The position numbers were made by a program, and so were the translations under genes. A stretch of DNA of 64,000 nt from Lanius collurio. Taxonomy: Eukaryota; Chordata; Aves; Passeriformes; Laniidae. Where the stretch lies: assembly GCA_020086605.1 (NCBI GenBank), contig JACBWW010000045.1:3742749-3806748 (forward strand), given 5' to 3'. A model generated the notes under the pieces. The model was not told where the DNA came from. It made no database searches and saw only the letters and a program-made list of their open reading frames with translations. Below are positions 1 through 12,668 of this stretch, in pieces (position 1 is the stretch's first letter; each line of letters begins with the position of its first letter).

Positions 1-2995
1 CTATGAATTGTCCTATTTGGCAATTGCCTGAAGACAAAAGCCCTGCCACTGACTCCCAGTTCTGAGCCTCACTCTCAAACAGATGCCTGTTTTTTGGACT
101 ATTTACCAAAGAACTCCCCACGGGCTGTGTGGCCATCACTGCACCACATTTAATGCCTGCACTCATTTAAAAGTGACCCCATAAAAACTTATCAATAAGG
201 AACTCCCTTAAATGAATGACTAAAGCCCACCTTGAATTCCTCAGGCAAGCACTTGCAACAGCCCTCCAAAGCTGGATCCCACAGGCTTTTAGACCAATAA
301 AAATCACCAGAGATCACTTTACAGAGACCTTCCCAAATAACAGACCTGCTCAGAGGAGCGATTTCTTTAGAACTATGGATGTAAATTCCATGGCAATAGT
401 GAAACTGTAGCTCCAGTACCCACCAGGATGAGCACTGTTGTACCCACATCCATCTTGCTCTAAACTTCCTCATGCAAGAAAATATCTGAGTTAAGGAAAA
501 GGAATTTCTTCAAAAAGAGAATTTCCTTTTCCCATAGCAATATTGATGAATTAATTGAACCTAGACATTAACTGAAGCACTGAAGACTTAAATTTAGTTG
601 AGGCTGTATTTGCATTAAGCTTAATACAGGGAAACAGTTAAATAAGCCTGAAACAAAAACAAATCCAAATCTCACATTACCAATCAATCTAACTACTAAA
701 TTTAATAGATGCACAAGTTATAAAACCAGGAAAAGACCACACATACAGAAATTAATGCAATTACTACTATGCATTAAAAATCTCATTTAACACAAACATT
801 CTAGTTACTATGATATGACAATTAGATATTCATAGGTACACTCAGCACTGGTGACACCCTTAGAAACCAGAGGGTTGAAGATTAGGCTAAAATATTCCCT
901 CAGGAGTCATTTCCCAAAGGGAAGACAGATTCTACTCCAAACAAATCTTCCATACTGGGAAATTTAATACATATTAAAAACCCCACAATCAGTCACCAGT
1001 GTTAATCACCACTGTTGAATGTTCTTAGTAAAAAGGAATGCAAAGAAAAGACAAAATAACTCCTGAAGTGCAGAATTCTGAGAGTCCTGGAATTAGTTAT
1101 AGCAGTGCTCTCTACAGGTGGGCAAAAAGGCATCCTGGAATACAAATCAACACTGCCAAATGCAGCAATATTTCAGAGAATTGAGCTCAGAGAATTTAGC
1201 TCAGAGAATTTCCCTCCTGCAGCACCAAAGCTCTACTATCACACCTCACTCCAAAGCAAGGAAGATTGGGTTTGATGGCTGCACATGACCTGCTCTCCAT
1301 GGCACAGGGAGTTCTTGTTCCCTTAGTGGCCAGAATAGCTAAACAGCTTAACATTCATATCATTTTCATAAACCTCTGAGTTTCTGCATTGGCTGCATGA
1401 ACACTATTTACATCATCCCCAAAAATCACAGAAGTTACACAGTGTTTAATATTTCACCCCTACAGTTTGATATTTCAGCTGTTCATTATTAACCAAACTT
1501 CTCTGCACACACTAAAAATGTTCTTAAATCTGAGCACGTAAGAAAATGTCAGATTCATTACTACATACCATTCCACAGAACAGGGTTAAGACACAGAAGG
1601 GATCTCTTAATCTCCTGAAGAACTTAAATTTTGCATTTTTAGCAGTTTTGGTCAACAATGGGAGCAGTATGGTTTCATAATTACTCGAAAACTCCAGATA
1701 TAAATCAGAAATCTTTTAAGCAATTTACAAACACTGTATGGTGATTGGTTTTTTATGCTGAACACTGAAATCAGCAATTTCATTAAGAAACTCATTCATT
1801 CTATTCCAAATTGCTAACAATCTTAAATCACACGGACAAATCTGACAGATTAATGAACTCCAAAAACAGTTAATAATTTCACATAGAAAACAGCAACATT
1901 TACAAGTGTCTTCCCATTTGTGCTCCAAACGACACCCTGAGCTCTTTACAAAGGCTAATAAAACCTGACTGTAAATTCAGGACCTATAAACAGTGATGCA
2001 TTTTAAGAGTAGGCCTCAATGCTGAACTTAAGGTGAGGGGCTCACCAAGACCAATCTGAACTAGGTCATTGTCACTTGGTCCTACAAACAGAAATCTATT
2101 CTAATACTTCAAGATTATTTTGATACACAAACAGCAAGAATCTTAGTTCTGAAGCAGTATGTTAAAATTTCTCCTGTAGTTAACATTGTGGTAGGCTGAA
2201 GTGAGACACTCCAGGTCTCCATCATTATTCACCTGAACAGGATGAACTTGAACAGGATGCAGAAAGTGCAGAAAGATTAGAATTAAGTGTCTGGAATACG
2301 CAATCACTCACAGACAGAGAAATGTGCTTTAATGAGAAAGTCTCAAAAAGTTTTGTGTTATTTATAAGCAGGCATACAGATTAGAAAAACGACCTTGAAG
2401 ATTTAAAACTAGTTGTATGGAAGGATATAATAAAAAATATATTATCAGCCTGTAGCACATATACTGCAACAAGACAGAAGTTCAGCTCTTCAGAGCTACT
2501 TTCCGTGCACAAAAGCAAAACTCGGCAGCAGGATGGTATTTCGGGAATAAGGAGTGGCAAGGGCGGCAGAGTAGCCAGGCAAGGCTTTCTGAGGCACCAA
2601 AGGAGCCCCGAGTCTCAGGTGTTGGGGCAGTCACAGGAGGTTTGGGGCCGCTCACAGGGCCGGGGATCCGGGCAAAACCCTCCCAGGGCCAGCCCCACAC
2701 GACCCTCCCCAACTCAATTTCTAAGCAAATCTGGCTATTTAAGTGTGAGCAGCAGCCCTGTAGAGATCTGCGAGTGGCCGGGACGCCGGGGGGGGTTGGG
2801 GGGTGGTGTCTCCGCCGGTGTCACGGAAACGTCCCCGTAAATGTCCCCGCAGATGCCTCAGCAGACACTCGCACAGCCTTCCCACCCTCCCCAGACGCCG
2901 CTGCCGCCCCTCAGCCGGGCGTCCCCCCGCCGCCCCTTCGAGCTTCGGCCCCGGTCAGGGCCCAGCACTGCCCCCGTGCCCAGCCCGCCCCGTAC
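1..2995 (-). other. CHM: CHM intron 1, 5' portion (non-coding)
   Basis: Non-coding DNA downstream, on the minus strand, of the splice donor that ends CHM exon 1. The intron begins at 2995 with GT and continues beyond base 1, so no second exon is in the window. The sequence is AT-rich up to about 2550 and grades into the CpG island after that. Open frames here are short and resemble no protein I recognise. The only internal structure noted is a 14-bp repeat at 1173-1211. No tRNA, known repeat or splice-bounded exon was recognised. Confidence 0.8.
1173..1211. repeat. Short tandem repeat, 14-bp period, about 2.8 copies
   Basis: The ten-base core TCAGAGAATT occurs at 1173, 1187 and 1201, exactly 14 bases apart. 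The last two copies share the full unit AGCTCAGAGAATTT. It lies in CHM intron 1 and no function is implied. Confidence 0.85.
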
Positions 2996-3044
2996 CGGTG
3001 CCCACCACCACCACATCGAACTCTGTGGGCAGGTTGTCCGCCAT
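2996..3044 (-). CDS. CHM: CHM (Rab escort protein 1) coding exon 1, partial gene
   Basis: The exon translates as MADNLPTEFDVVVVGT plus one base. This closely matches the N-terminus of Rab escort proteins, where human REP-1 begins MADTLPSEFDVIVIGTG. REP-1 presents newly made Rab GTPases to Rab geranylgeranyl transferase in the cytosol and delivers the prenylated Rabs to membranes; loss of human CHM causes choroideremia. The hydrophobic strand FDVVVVGTG is the start of the GDI-like dinucleotide-binding fold (GxG motif), whose glycines continue in exon 2. The 49 coding bases end in phase 1 (GGC ACC G) and are followed directly by a GT donor (2995-2994), the expected structure for a short first exon. 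The start is chosen from the homologous Met with strong context; an in-frame upstream ATG at 3218 is considered less likely. The rest of the protein (about 650 residues in human) lies beyond base 1. Confidence 0.9.
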
Positions 3045-3050
3045 CTTGGG
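3038..3050 (-). promoter_or_regulatory. CHM: YY1-type site overlapping the CHM start codon
   Basis: On the gene strand the bases read CCCAAGATGGCGG, a match to the YY1 consensus (AAnATGGCGGC-like), with the initiator ATG embedded at 3044-3042. YY1 sites just downstream of the transcription start, often containing the start codon, are typical of TATA-less housekeeping promoters. The same bases also give a good translation-initiation context (A at -3, G at +4). Confidence 0.7.
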
Positions 3051-3429
3051 AGGCGCCGTCACGCGCGCGCCGCCGGCGGAAAGGGCGGGAGCGGCCGCGG
3101 CGCTTCCGGCGGCGCGCGGGAGGGGCGGCCCCGCCGCGGAGCCCTCAGGGAGCCGCTGAGGGCTGAGGGCTGCCCCTGGTCCGTCCCCTGCAACCCGCCA
3201 GCTGCTCGGCTTCACCATCCGTCACCCCTCTGCTGTCCCGCCCAGCCACAGAACGAGCCCTTACCTGCTGTGCAGGTATGCTGCAGCGAACATGCATAGA
3301 TATGCAAGCACCTACATCCATCAATAAGATTCTTTAAATAGAGTTACATGGCGGCTTTTCACCTACTGAGCCAAACGTAAATCGCTTCAATGCAAGCACG
3401 CGTATTTTTGTATGACTTACGGGTCGATT

Positions 3430-3655
3430 TGAGGAAGAGATGGTTACATTCTTGCCTGTGAGGCAGCAGGCCCTGGCACAGGGTGCCCAGAGAAGCTGTG
3501 GCTGCCCCTGGATCCCTGGAAGTGCCCAAGGCCAGGTTGGATGGGGCTTGGAGCAACCTGGGACAGTGGGAGGTGTCCCTGCCCATGGCAGGGGTGGGCC
3601 TGGATGGGCTTTAAGGTCCCTTCCAAAACAGACCATCCTGTGGTTCTCTGGACTC
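3430..3655 (+). mobile_element. CR1 LINE, 3' end fragment
   Basis: The block resembles the 3' untranslated end of avian CR1 elements in sense orientation. It contains the recognisable strings GGTGCCCAGAGAAGCTGTGG, CCCTGGAAGTGCCCAAGGCC, AGGTTGGATGGGGCTTGGAG and TGCCCATGGCAGGG, followed by TTTAAGGTCCCTTCCA and a decayed terminal ATTCTATG-type tail near 3640-3655. It is a 5'-truncated dead copy, as most CR1 insertions are. It sits only about 400 bp upstream of the CHM start. The open frames across it are chance frames. Confidence 0.92.
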
Positions 3656-6600
3656 CACTGAAGTTCCTCTTCCTAAATGACCATTTCCTCAGAAACAACA
3701 AATTTCACTTTTGTTATTTCCCCTGCATATACACTGTTTCCAAAACAATTTCTATTGTTTCTTTAGTCTTGTTGCTCACTATTCCTTATTAATATATCCA
3801 AGAAAATATTTCCCTCATTATTATAAAAAGTTTCCTTACCACCAATTGCAATATTTTTTTCCTTTAGCCACCACGTTGAACACAGATTTAAAAAGAAAGT
3901 TATTAGTGTGTTAGTTACAAAGTGTATCAGTCATTAATCTTATGTCCTTTCTTGTTAATTAACACATACATGTTTGACTGTACTATGTTCTCTGCATGCA
4001 AAATCCTCTTTATTTTTCTCAACTCATTAATTAACTCTTTCTTTCCCTCTGAAGCCCAAAGCCACACTTTAGTCTTGCTTAGCCTCTTCCTTCACCTTAC
4101 AAAGAAAAGAAGGTGGAAACAGGGATGAACCCCAGAATTTCCCGGTTCAGTGTAGCCCCTCCCATAACACCAGTCCAAGAACAGCAGGACCAAAACCACA
4201 GATTTGAAAAAGCCAGATACAGCAATGTAGGCAAAACAACCCAGCACGGAACACCTGTGCCAGAATATTGTAGAAATTTCTGGAAAGTTTTTTTCTTTTT
4301 ATTTTGCATTTAATGGCTTATATGGCTTTAAACTAATCTCTTAATATTATTCATTGTGTATGATTGTATTAAAGTCTTAGCACCTTAAATCAATAATAAC
4401 AATAAACCAGCTAGCAGCCTGTTAACACCTTATTACAAGCTCCTTGTTCACATAGCAAAAGAATAGTCAAAATAGTAAAAAGTGACTAATGGAAACCAGA
4501 GGCCACGTTTCCCCTGTGGTACTGCCAGATGTGCTAGAGCAGAATGCAGGACAGAAAACAGTCTAGCAGGAAACATCCAACAAAGCCAGAACAAAAAGAG
4601 AGATTTAAACATCAGCACTTGATTACTGTGCTGATGAGTATGTAACAGAGAAAATGAGGAGTTATGAATTCAGACAGAAAAGGGGTAAGATCCAATCTTA
4701 CATTCCTTATATTTATGTTTCCAAGTGTCCCATAGAGATTTTGATTAAAACTTCCATTCTGCAGCTCCCATGCAATTCTGCAGACGGAGCTGTCATTTCT
4801 ACTTTTTAACATGTAAAAGAAATATAGCTGCAGAATTCTTACAATGCTGGATCATCCCTGACCTAAATGTCTTGTGGTGAGGAACAAAGCATGACTATAT
4901 TGGTTAGATGAGATAAGACAAACTCCCATTGCACATCCTTTTCCTACTGAGGGAAGGCACACTCAGGAAAGTATAACATCATCACGAAAATCTTTTGTTA
5001 CTGTTGAATATAATTCTAGGACTGCACTGGAGCAGAGCTATTTCACTGTCAATGTCTTACTGTTTCTCAAGTGCTTAAGTATTTATGCCACCACAAAATG
5101 CTGTTGTTTGGTGCTGCGAGTTCCTGTTAGCTTCATTCATAAGATGCAATCAGTGCAATCCTATTTCGTGATGACAGTCATTATCCACTGGACCAGAAAT
5201 CCTCCTTAGTACTATTTATTTGACAAAAATGATTATTCAGGATCTTTAACTGCAAGGTTTGTCAGTCCCACACAACACCAAAATACTTCTCTGTAGCTCT
5301 ATCAGCAAATGTAGAAGTGAAATATGTAAGTATGAATAATTTTTATGAAAATTTCATGGACCTTGAGAAAATGTCTTGCCATGTTTTTCTCTTTAGCTAT
5401 TTAATTGCAATGTCATATTAACAGAAAGCAGCATACCCAATTCTGCATGGATGAATAAGCACATTCAATAAAGAAGATTTAACAGAGTAAATCAAACACT
5501 GGATTAAACATTTTCTGCATAACAGACCACAAAATGGGCATTCATTTTACCAATAGATCCTCTACATTAGAAACAAATAGAAATGCACACCAACGTAATT
5601 AAACTGCACATCCTGTGCCCTGATTACTGAATTTCCCTATATTTTGTTAACTAGGTCTCATCAATTAGAATTGCCAAAATGCATTCCAAAATGCATGCTG
5701 AAAAACTGAATGTAATTTATTAAAATATTTGGATTCAATAAGTTTTTCTCTATGTTTTATGAAGTAATTCCTCCATATGTAATCCTACATATTGCAGAGG
5801 ATTTATACAGAATGTTTAGCAATACCAATTCAGAAAGACATACAAAGATCCTTTTTAAGATCCCACTTTTAGCAGTTCTAAATACTTTTTCTGTGAGCAA
5901 CTTTTCCACCTTTGATTTCAACCAAAACATCTCTCATAAAAACATGGTGTTTTACTTCATAACTTTTATTTGGGATTTTCACATGTTCATTGCACTACTG
6001 CTGTTAAAGTCTGTATAGTTAATATCTAACTCTGTCAAAATGCTTTTCAGAAGTACAGTAATCTGAGCAAAATCTTATAAGCTCTGGAAGTGTTTTTATT
6101 TTCTCAGGTAGGAACACTGAAGCCCAAAAGAAAATCAAGAAGAATCAGCATTAGAATTATGGGGTTTCTAGTTATCTCAAAATCTGTCTCCCACCATTTG
6201 ATCAAATGTTTCTTCCTCCAAAAAAACCCAGCAAATGCTTCATATTCACTATGATGAATTTTAATTTTTTTTGAGTTATGAAGTCTCTTTATCCTGCAGT
6301 GATCTCACGTGTGAAATCTCATTATTCATTCTCTTATTCCCTCAATGGATACAGAATTTAATTCTCCTTGAGTACCAGTTTGAATAAGGATTGGCAGCAG
6401 GATTGGGCCTATCAGCTGCTTTAAAGATCTAGTGAATAACCTGATTTATCCCTATGAAATGGCTCATCAGTTCAGGCAGCAAGGCAGTGTTTGTGTGTTG
6501 CTGCAGTTGTGTGTGGTTTTCCTCTGGACTTGGCAGTTCCACAGCTGGCCCCCACTCCTGCATGCACCACCCTGATTGTCCATTAACCACACAAACAGCC

Positions 6601-9600
6601 TTGCCACTCAGGCATGTTTGGGAAAAAAATATCTGTTTCCAAATTTGTTCTAAACTCTCAGACAACCTTTATTCCAACTTCCTCATTTTTACCACTACCT
6701 GAGTTTTTCTTTCTATCCCAGCTCGCAGTGGTCAGTCCCAACTGTGCCCATATAACTTGTGTGATATTGGTGGCATTAGACCCTAAACTGCAAATTCTCA
6801 GTCAGATGCAGACACTCAGCTCCCATGGATGGATGAATACTCCTGTGATACAGGCCTTGGTAGATCAGTGTCCTGAATATATTTTAAAAACTCTAAATAT
6901 TTAAGCCCACATTCTCTACCTGAGGAGCACTGAAAATCATTTTGAAGTTGCCCTTTTGATTACTATGATGGGTATAAATTATAGGATTGCTTAGAGAGAC
7001 TGGAAAGAAAATTACATGTCACTTGACTTTTGTAACTATGCAAGGCAAAGAGTCTGTTTTTTCAATCTTTATTTAATAACATTCTGCAAAAATTCTGTAG
7101 GTTTCTCATGGCAATCAAAATTATCTTCTACAAAATGAGCACAGAGGAGAAAACCCAGGATCATAGCTTTGATCAGGCTACTCTGCCCAGACTAACTGGC
7201 AGAGTATGGAAAGAAAGTTCCACTACAGCTACATTAAGAATTACCTGTAAGTTGTATGGGTTTCCAAAAACTACAGGTGTCTAGGAAGAAGAAGAGAGTC
7301 CTTGCAGCAACCCCAAAATTGAGGTTGGTTCAAAATCCAGGATGCTACAAAGCAGAGTTAATGCTTTCTGTGCTGGCAGTTCCACTCTTTGTATATTCCA
7401 GCATTTAAAAGTCTTGGTCAAATTATGATACTTCAGAAAGTGTCAGTAAGCACCAGAAAAAAAAAGACATGGATTGGATACATAAAACTGCTGTATGAAG
7501 TTGTGTAATAAATCAAGATTCATTAAGATTACAATTTATTGACATTTAAGGAGGATGAAGTAAAGATGGACAAGTGTGTCTAATAACATTCAGTTACTGC
7601 CTTACTTCATTTGCAATAGTACTTGAAGCAGTTTTATTGCATAGTAAGGTTTTCAGTCTTGTGTTCTCTGAGTTTAGGAAAACTGTACCTTTTCCAGCAC
7701 ATCTGGAGACTGTAGCTTATGTAAGAAATTAATCTCTTTTCTCTGGAAATATTCCCATTCTTTTATGTATTGCATTTCTTTTATTCATCTCTTTTGACTT
7801 GGTGCCAGTTTATGAATACAGATCCTGCAGCCATTAGTGCATATTCCTATTTCATTACAATCAGCAAGCAAAGTTCAGCCTCTACATCCTGGTCTTTTCT
7901 GTTTGATTCACAAACCACAATTACAGCTGAAGGCGAAATGTATATTGCCTAAACCAGCAGATAGTAGTTATTTCACCTAATTTATATATATGTATTTAGA
8001 AATGTGCCCATACAAATACTGAAAAAAAACAGGAATTAGTCTGGGAGATGGATGATACAGAATATGAAACAAAATAAAGCAGCCACAGATTGGATGTCTT
8101 GTATTTCCCAATTTGAGGAGAATGACATGTGCAAGATTATTGAGTATTTTTTTAAACAGCGGCATTCTCCAGTCTTGAAAATCACAAATGGCATCTGGCT
8201 GAAGTGAAAAAAGAGGATAAACCAAGACTTTAAGTTCTGAAACTGATAAAGGTCCCTTAGGAAACTCTCCATAAATATTATCATATAATTAAAAGGGCTT
8301 AAAGTAGTCCATAAAGTAAAGGAATTGATGTGTCTCATATGCAGTATTTTTGCCCAGACTTCACCAGAGAAACCATAAACAAAAGACTATAAAGGCCTCA
8401 GCTGAAATGAGTTCTTGCCAGCTGGGATTCTTGTGAAGCCACACGTGTCACCAAGGACTCCAACACCAAACTGCAGCCAAGAGACATCTGAAAGTTAGGA
8501 GTGAGTAACAGCCAGGGACCGACTTTCAGGTAAAGCAGGCAATTGGTGATAACCCTGCTAAAAATCGAATTAATAGAACAACTACATTGGAAATTACAGA
8601 AGCAGGTGAATAAAAATGATAACACAAACACTATTCTTACTTTGAGAAAGTCTCTGTTGGAGGCTGATTTGCCTCAGTTCCAATGCTGGGTCTGTCAGGG
8701 CTCCACTTGGACTTAGTTCTGTGTAAGAGCAGAGATTTAGTCTGGGCTTTGCTGCTGCAACGGTGGAACTTTAGCATTATGTGAGGGCACACACAGACAG
8801 GGAGGGGCTGCCAGACCCTCTTCCTCTGTTTTCTCTGAAAGGGCAAATATGGAAATATCTGTCAGCTGCAGGAGGGTGACTTGGGGACAAATTTAAGTTG
8901 TGAAAGGGCTGTGGCTAAAACAAAGGCTATCAGTTTATAAACCAGGTGTATGTGTAAATTGGCTCTTTAATAAGTGAATTTACTAAACTCATATACAGCA
9001 AAGGCCTCCTTATTGAGCATTTCGCTCCCAATATTACAGTTCAAGCAAGTTTGGTGTTTAAGATACTCTGTTTAGGATTTTAAAAGCAGAGAGTAGCAAT
9101 TGTGGTGCACTGAAATTTTTAAGGCATTTGAAATGAGATTATACTCAGCTTGCTTGCAGAATGAAAATAACTCTTGTTTTTCTTTCAAAGTTGTAAACTG
9201 GTGCCAGACTGTATGTATGTGTGATGTTTTTGAAAATTTGGGATGGACACTTAGGATTTAACATCCATTTTTCATTAATCCAAACATAGTGCACTCCATT
9301 TAAATGCTGCCTTTTCTTCTGCAGAAGGCATCCACATTGCACTTATTAAACTTTAATTAAACTATATGTCTAGGAAAAGAATGCTTCTACTCTAAACAGT
9401 ACGTGGGCCAACTACATTGAAGTATTTAATGTTTTTATAAGATGGTTGCATTTTAATCTGTTTTTGGGGGGCAATGCACCTGAGCATTGTAGCATATCTG
9501 CAATCTGAAATTCAACCCCATTGCCTTGATAACAAGGTGTTCTCCAGGGCATGTGTTCTTAGAGTGATAACATGTAAAATGAAAACAATGAAAGGTCAAA

Positions 9601-12600
9601 TCTTGTCATCTGAATGAGAATTTTAGGTTTGAAAGTAACAAATCATAATGTCCAGTACTCATTAGAAAGTTGTTTGTTTAGTCTTAGCATCATGTTTTTC
9701 AGGGTAAGATGTTGGCTTAGCAGATCCCAGATCCATGCAATACTCCCAGTACAGCTCTTTGATAAGGTAACTTCCCCAGGAGCAGAGTAGTTACTCCTAG
9801 AACTACAACCCCCTCTCTCAGGCATTCTGCACCACAGATTCTCTAAGGACAGCAAGGAGACTTTGAGCCATTATACTTCAGCTCTGTGCCTGAAATGACT
9901 CAGAACCCAAGAAAGCAGAACTAATGAAAGCACAATGTTCCCTCCCCCTTTTTTGTACCTCCTTAGCACCTAAGGAGCAGCACTTCCTCCTCTGTTTGAT
10001 GGAGTAAATAAAGGAATAGACTGTAGCTCCTCACACTGGGAATATTAATTCTATATAAAGACCCTTATTTTGGCCCTTCTATTAAGCCAGAGGAGACAGA
10101 ATTTCCCCCCCTTCAGAAGAATGCTGTGCTGTTGTCAATGTTGAGGCAGATTATTAGGAAGATTTGCAAGAGTAACTACTTAAAATGGTCACATTCATTT
10201 TAAAGAAAAGAAATATAATTGGTATTTGCATAGAAGAAAATGGATGAATTTAAATTTTAGTTGATTATAATTATTGTCATCATAATCATCATCATTATCT
10301 TTGTATGTCTAAATGACTGATTCAAAGAAGAATTTTTAACACATTTCACATGTCAGTGCAATTCTTTTCTGTTTTGTGCTTTAGTGCTTGGGGTTTTTAA
10401 TTTGCTTTTTTCAGTCTGAACTTTTCATGGAAGCTATTGTACTTTTCTTAAAAGGTGAAAAAATGTTTCAAACGAAGTCAAATCTACAAGTACTTCATAT
10501 GTCCTTTTTTTTTTTTTTAATAAAATGTAATCAAATTGTACAGAAAAACAGGTACATAAATACTGTGGGATGGCACTTTGAAATGCTCCTAAGAAAGAGA
10601 TTGTAAATAGTGAGGTGCTACCGAAATCTGGCCTTTTGAGCCAGACAAGGGGTGTTAAACAGGGATAGTTGCACACAAATTAGTAGGTGAACTAATTGAA
10701 GTGGTGGTGCATCCAGATGAGGGTAGCATTCAAAAAGTCCATTAATGAACTGGAACTGTATGTAGACACTGAGCTCCTAAAGATTTTCAAAGTTACTAAT
10801 AATTGTTTGTATTTCAATACTATGGATACTGATCCAGCTGGGATTTAATTCTGTATTCCTTGGTAATGTTGCTACAGTAAACTGTGAATTCAACTAGTAA
10901 ATCTATATTGTGTGAGTTTATCAGTATTGGCAGTTATGAACAGTTCAGATCCACAATATTTGTTGGTGAAAGCAGTTTCCTTTTTACTGAGTTTATATCA
11001 CATCAAACCAGAGATGAGCAATCAAGACTACAAAGGCTGTATACTGTGCATAGCAAAATAAAAGTTTCATAATTCCCATTTCCCTGATGACTTTGAAATT
11101 ACTATGAAAAGCATTTTGCAGCAGAGGGATCATCATAGCTGGTGTGATAGCTGCAATTCCTGATACCTGGCATCTGTGAAAAACAGGGCTTGATCTTCCA
11201 GAACTTAACCTTTCGTGTTACTTCATTTTATTTTGTCCCTTTACTCTTCCATAAGGACCAGTGAGCCAAGTGCTAAAATCCCATTTCTGACCAAGGTTAC
11301 TGTGACTTGTGGAAACAACTGCTCCCTGCAGTCTTGCAGATGGCAGTTTCCTGATAGCCTCTTTTCAAAGTGTAAATATATAGAAACAGGAACTGGTAGG
11401 ATGGATTCTATGGGAAGCCTTACTTATCTTTGTTCAATTAAGTTATGGTGGCTTCTTTCCTGTTTTCTTGGGATGAACAGAAGCACGTCCAGGACACCAC
11501 ACAGAAAGATACCTTAAAAAACACACTTGGAGCTGTAAATACTCACAGATGGGATGCCTCTGCCCAAGAGGAGTGAGGGAGAGCTTATTGGAAGGATTTT
11601 CTTGAGTGGCTGCTGTTAGGCAGAGGAATTGTCAGAAGGACTGACAATGGATAAGCTGCAGCACAGCTATGGAAAACTTCTGGCCAAAAAACAGACTTGA
11701 AGTTTCCTCACTATGTCCAGGAATTTGAATTTTTAACATAAATTTTGTATTGAAAAGGATTGCACTGAAAGATACTGGATTCAAATAAGTTTAACTTAAT
11801 GGAGAATATCAGCAAACCCAGGATTCCTGGCTAATTTCATGCACTGAAGTGACCACAGTGTGTTCAATCAATATTCATTATTATAACAGCAAAGAAAATT
11901 GGTGTCTGAAGTTCTGTCACTCTAAGCAAAATCATTTTTTAATTTTCAACAGTTTTGTTAAATTCTATTGATTATATAAAATTAAGCACTATCTAAAATA
12001 GAACTCACAGTTCAATTTTTAAAATTTAAGCTGTACTGTGCATTTATATTTTAGGGAAAAAAATACTTACATTGCAAAGTCTCTATTAAACCTTGCTTTA
12101 TTCTATATTTGTAGACCTTGTGGAAAAAAATGGGGAAGATCTTTTCATATTTAAAATCATCATGGAATCAAATGGTAAGACATCCCTTCAGAAAAAAATC
12201 TGAAGAAATACTTTTGGTTGACAGTGCTCCTCAATGCAAACTACTCTAAAATTCATAATAGTAATGAAAGATTCCAGCCATGGTCTCCCAGGATACTAAC
12301 AATTTTTAACATTTTAAATATGGGTAAGGAGAATTTTTTAAAACTCAAACTACAGGATGGTTATGCATTAAATAATTATGATCACAGGTGTTCCAATCTG
12401 TACTTTCAATTCATGGCCTGATCATCTTTATGCCTCCACAAGTCACTGGTAATTCCATCAGAAAGTCAATGAAGTTAAAGCATATAAAGCTATGTTGATG
12501 TAAGATTACATATTTTTTGAGGGTTATCAATGTTTGTCACATCAACCTTGATGTGAGAGTAAAAATGGAGGAAAAAAGGAAGATAAAGTCAGTACTGTCT

Positions 12601-12607
12601 CCTGAAG
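3656..12607. other. CHM-DACH2 intergenic region, AT-rich, no gene recognised
   Basis: About 9 kb of AT-rich DNA with only short, composition-driven open frames (none above roughly 110 codons) and no protein similarity that I recognise. There is a 14-base T run at 10505-10518 and small ATC-rich and TA-rich microsatellite scraps near 10270-10300 and 7981-7997. A stretch around 6095-6205 faintly resembles an antisense MIR SINE but is too diverged to call. No tRNA or splice-bounded exon was seen. Confidence 0.7.
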
Positions 12608-12633
12608 ATGAAAAAAGACACTTCTTTTTTCAT
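12608..12633. repeat. Perfect inverted repeat, 11-bp stem, 4-nt loop
   Basis: The arms ATGAAAAAAGA (12608-12618) and TCTTTTTTCAT (12623-12633) are exact reverse complements separated by the loop CACT. The next pair outward (G and G) does not match, so the stem ends cleanly at 11 bp. A second perfect hairpin starts 7 bases further on. Confidence 0.9.
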
Positions 12634-12640
12634 GTGATTT

Positions 12641-12668
12641 TGTCACTTTATCTTTGGATAAAGTGACA
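12641..12668. repeat. Perfect inverted repeat, 12-bp stem, 4-nt loop
   Basis: The arms TGTCACTTTATC (12641-12652) and GATAAAGTGACA (12657-12668) are exact reverse complements around the loop TTTG. The stem has mixed base composition, so it is not a low-complexity artefact. It follows another perfect hairpin (12608-12633) after only 7 bases. Confidence 0.92.

Larger units (their letters stand above)
2760..3210 (-). promoter_or_regulatory. CHM: CHM CpG-island promoter and 5' UTR
   Basis: A dense cluster of CpG dinucleotides in otherwise AT-rich sequence, surrounding the CHM start codon. Upstream of the ATG in the gene's orientation are a GC box (GGGCGGG on the plus strand, 3083-3089) and an ETS/GABP-type site (CTTCCGG on the plus strand, 3103-3109, reading CCGGAAG on the gene strand). 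No TATA box is evident. This is the usual architecture of a broadly expressed TATA-less promoter, which suits a housekeeping Rab-prenylation factor. The exact start of transcription cannot be read from the sequence. Long GC-rich open frames on both strands here are by-products of base composition. Confidence 0.8.

Noticed and set aside
2642..3299. Long plus-strand open frames (174, 118 and 152 codons) across the CHM CpG island
   Set aside because: Proline/arginine/alanine-rich translations on the strand opposite CHM exon 1, explained by GC-rich composition.
6095..6205. Possible antisense MIR SINE (AGGAACACTGAAGCCCAAAAG resembles the MIR core)
   Set aside because: Similarity is limited to about 35 bases and the remainder does not align convincingly; RepeatMasker would settle it.
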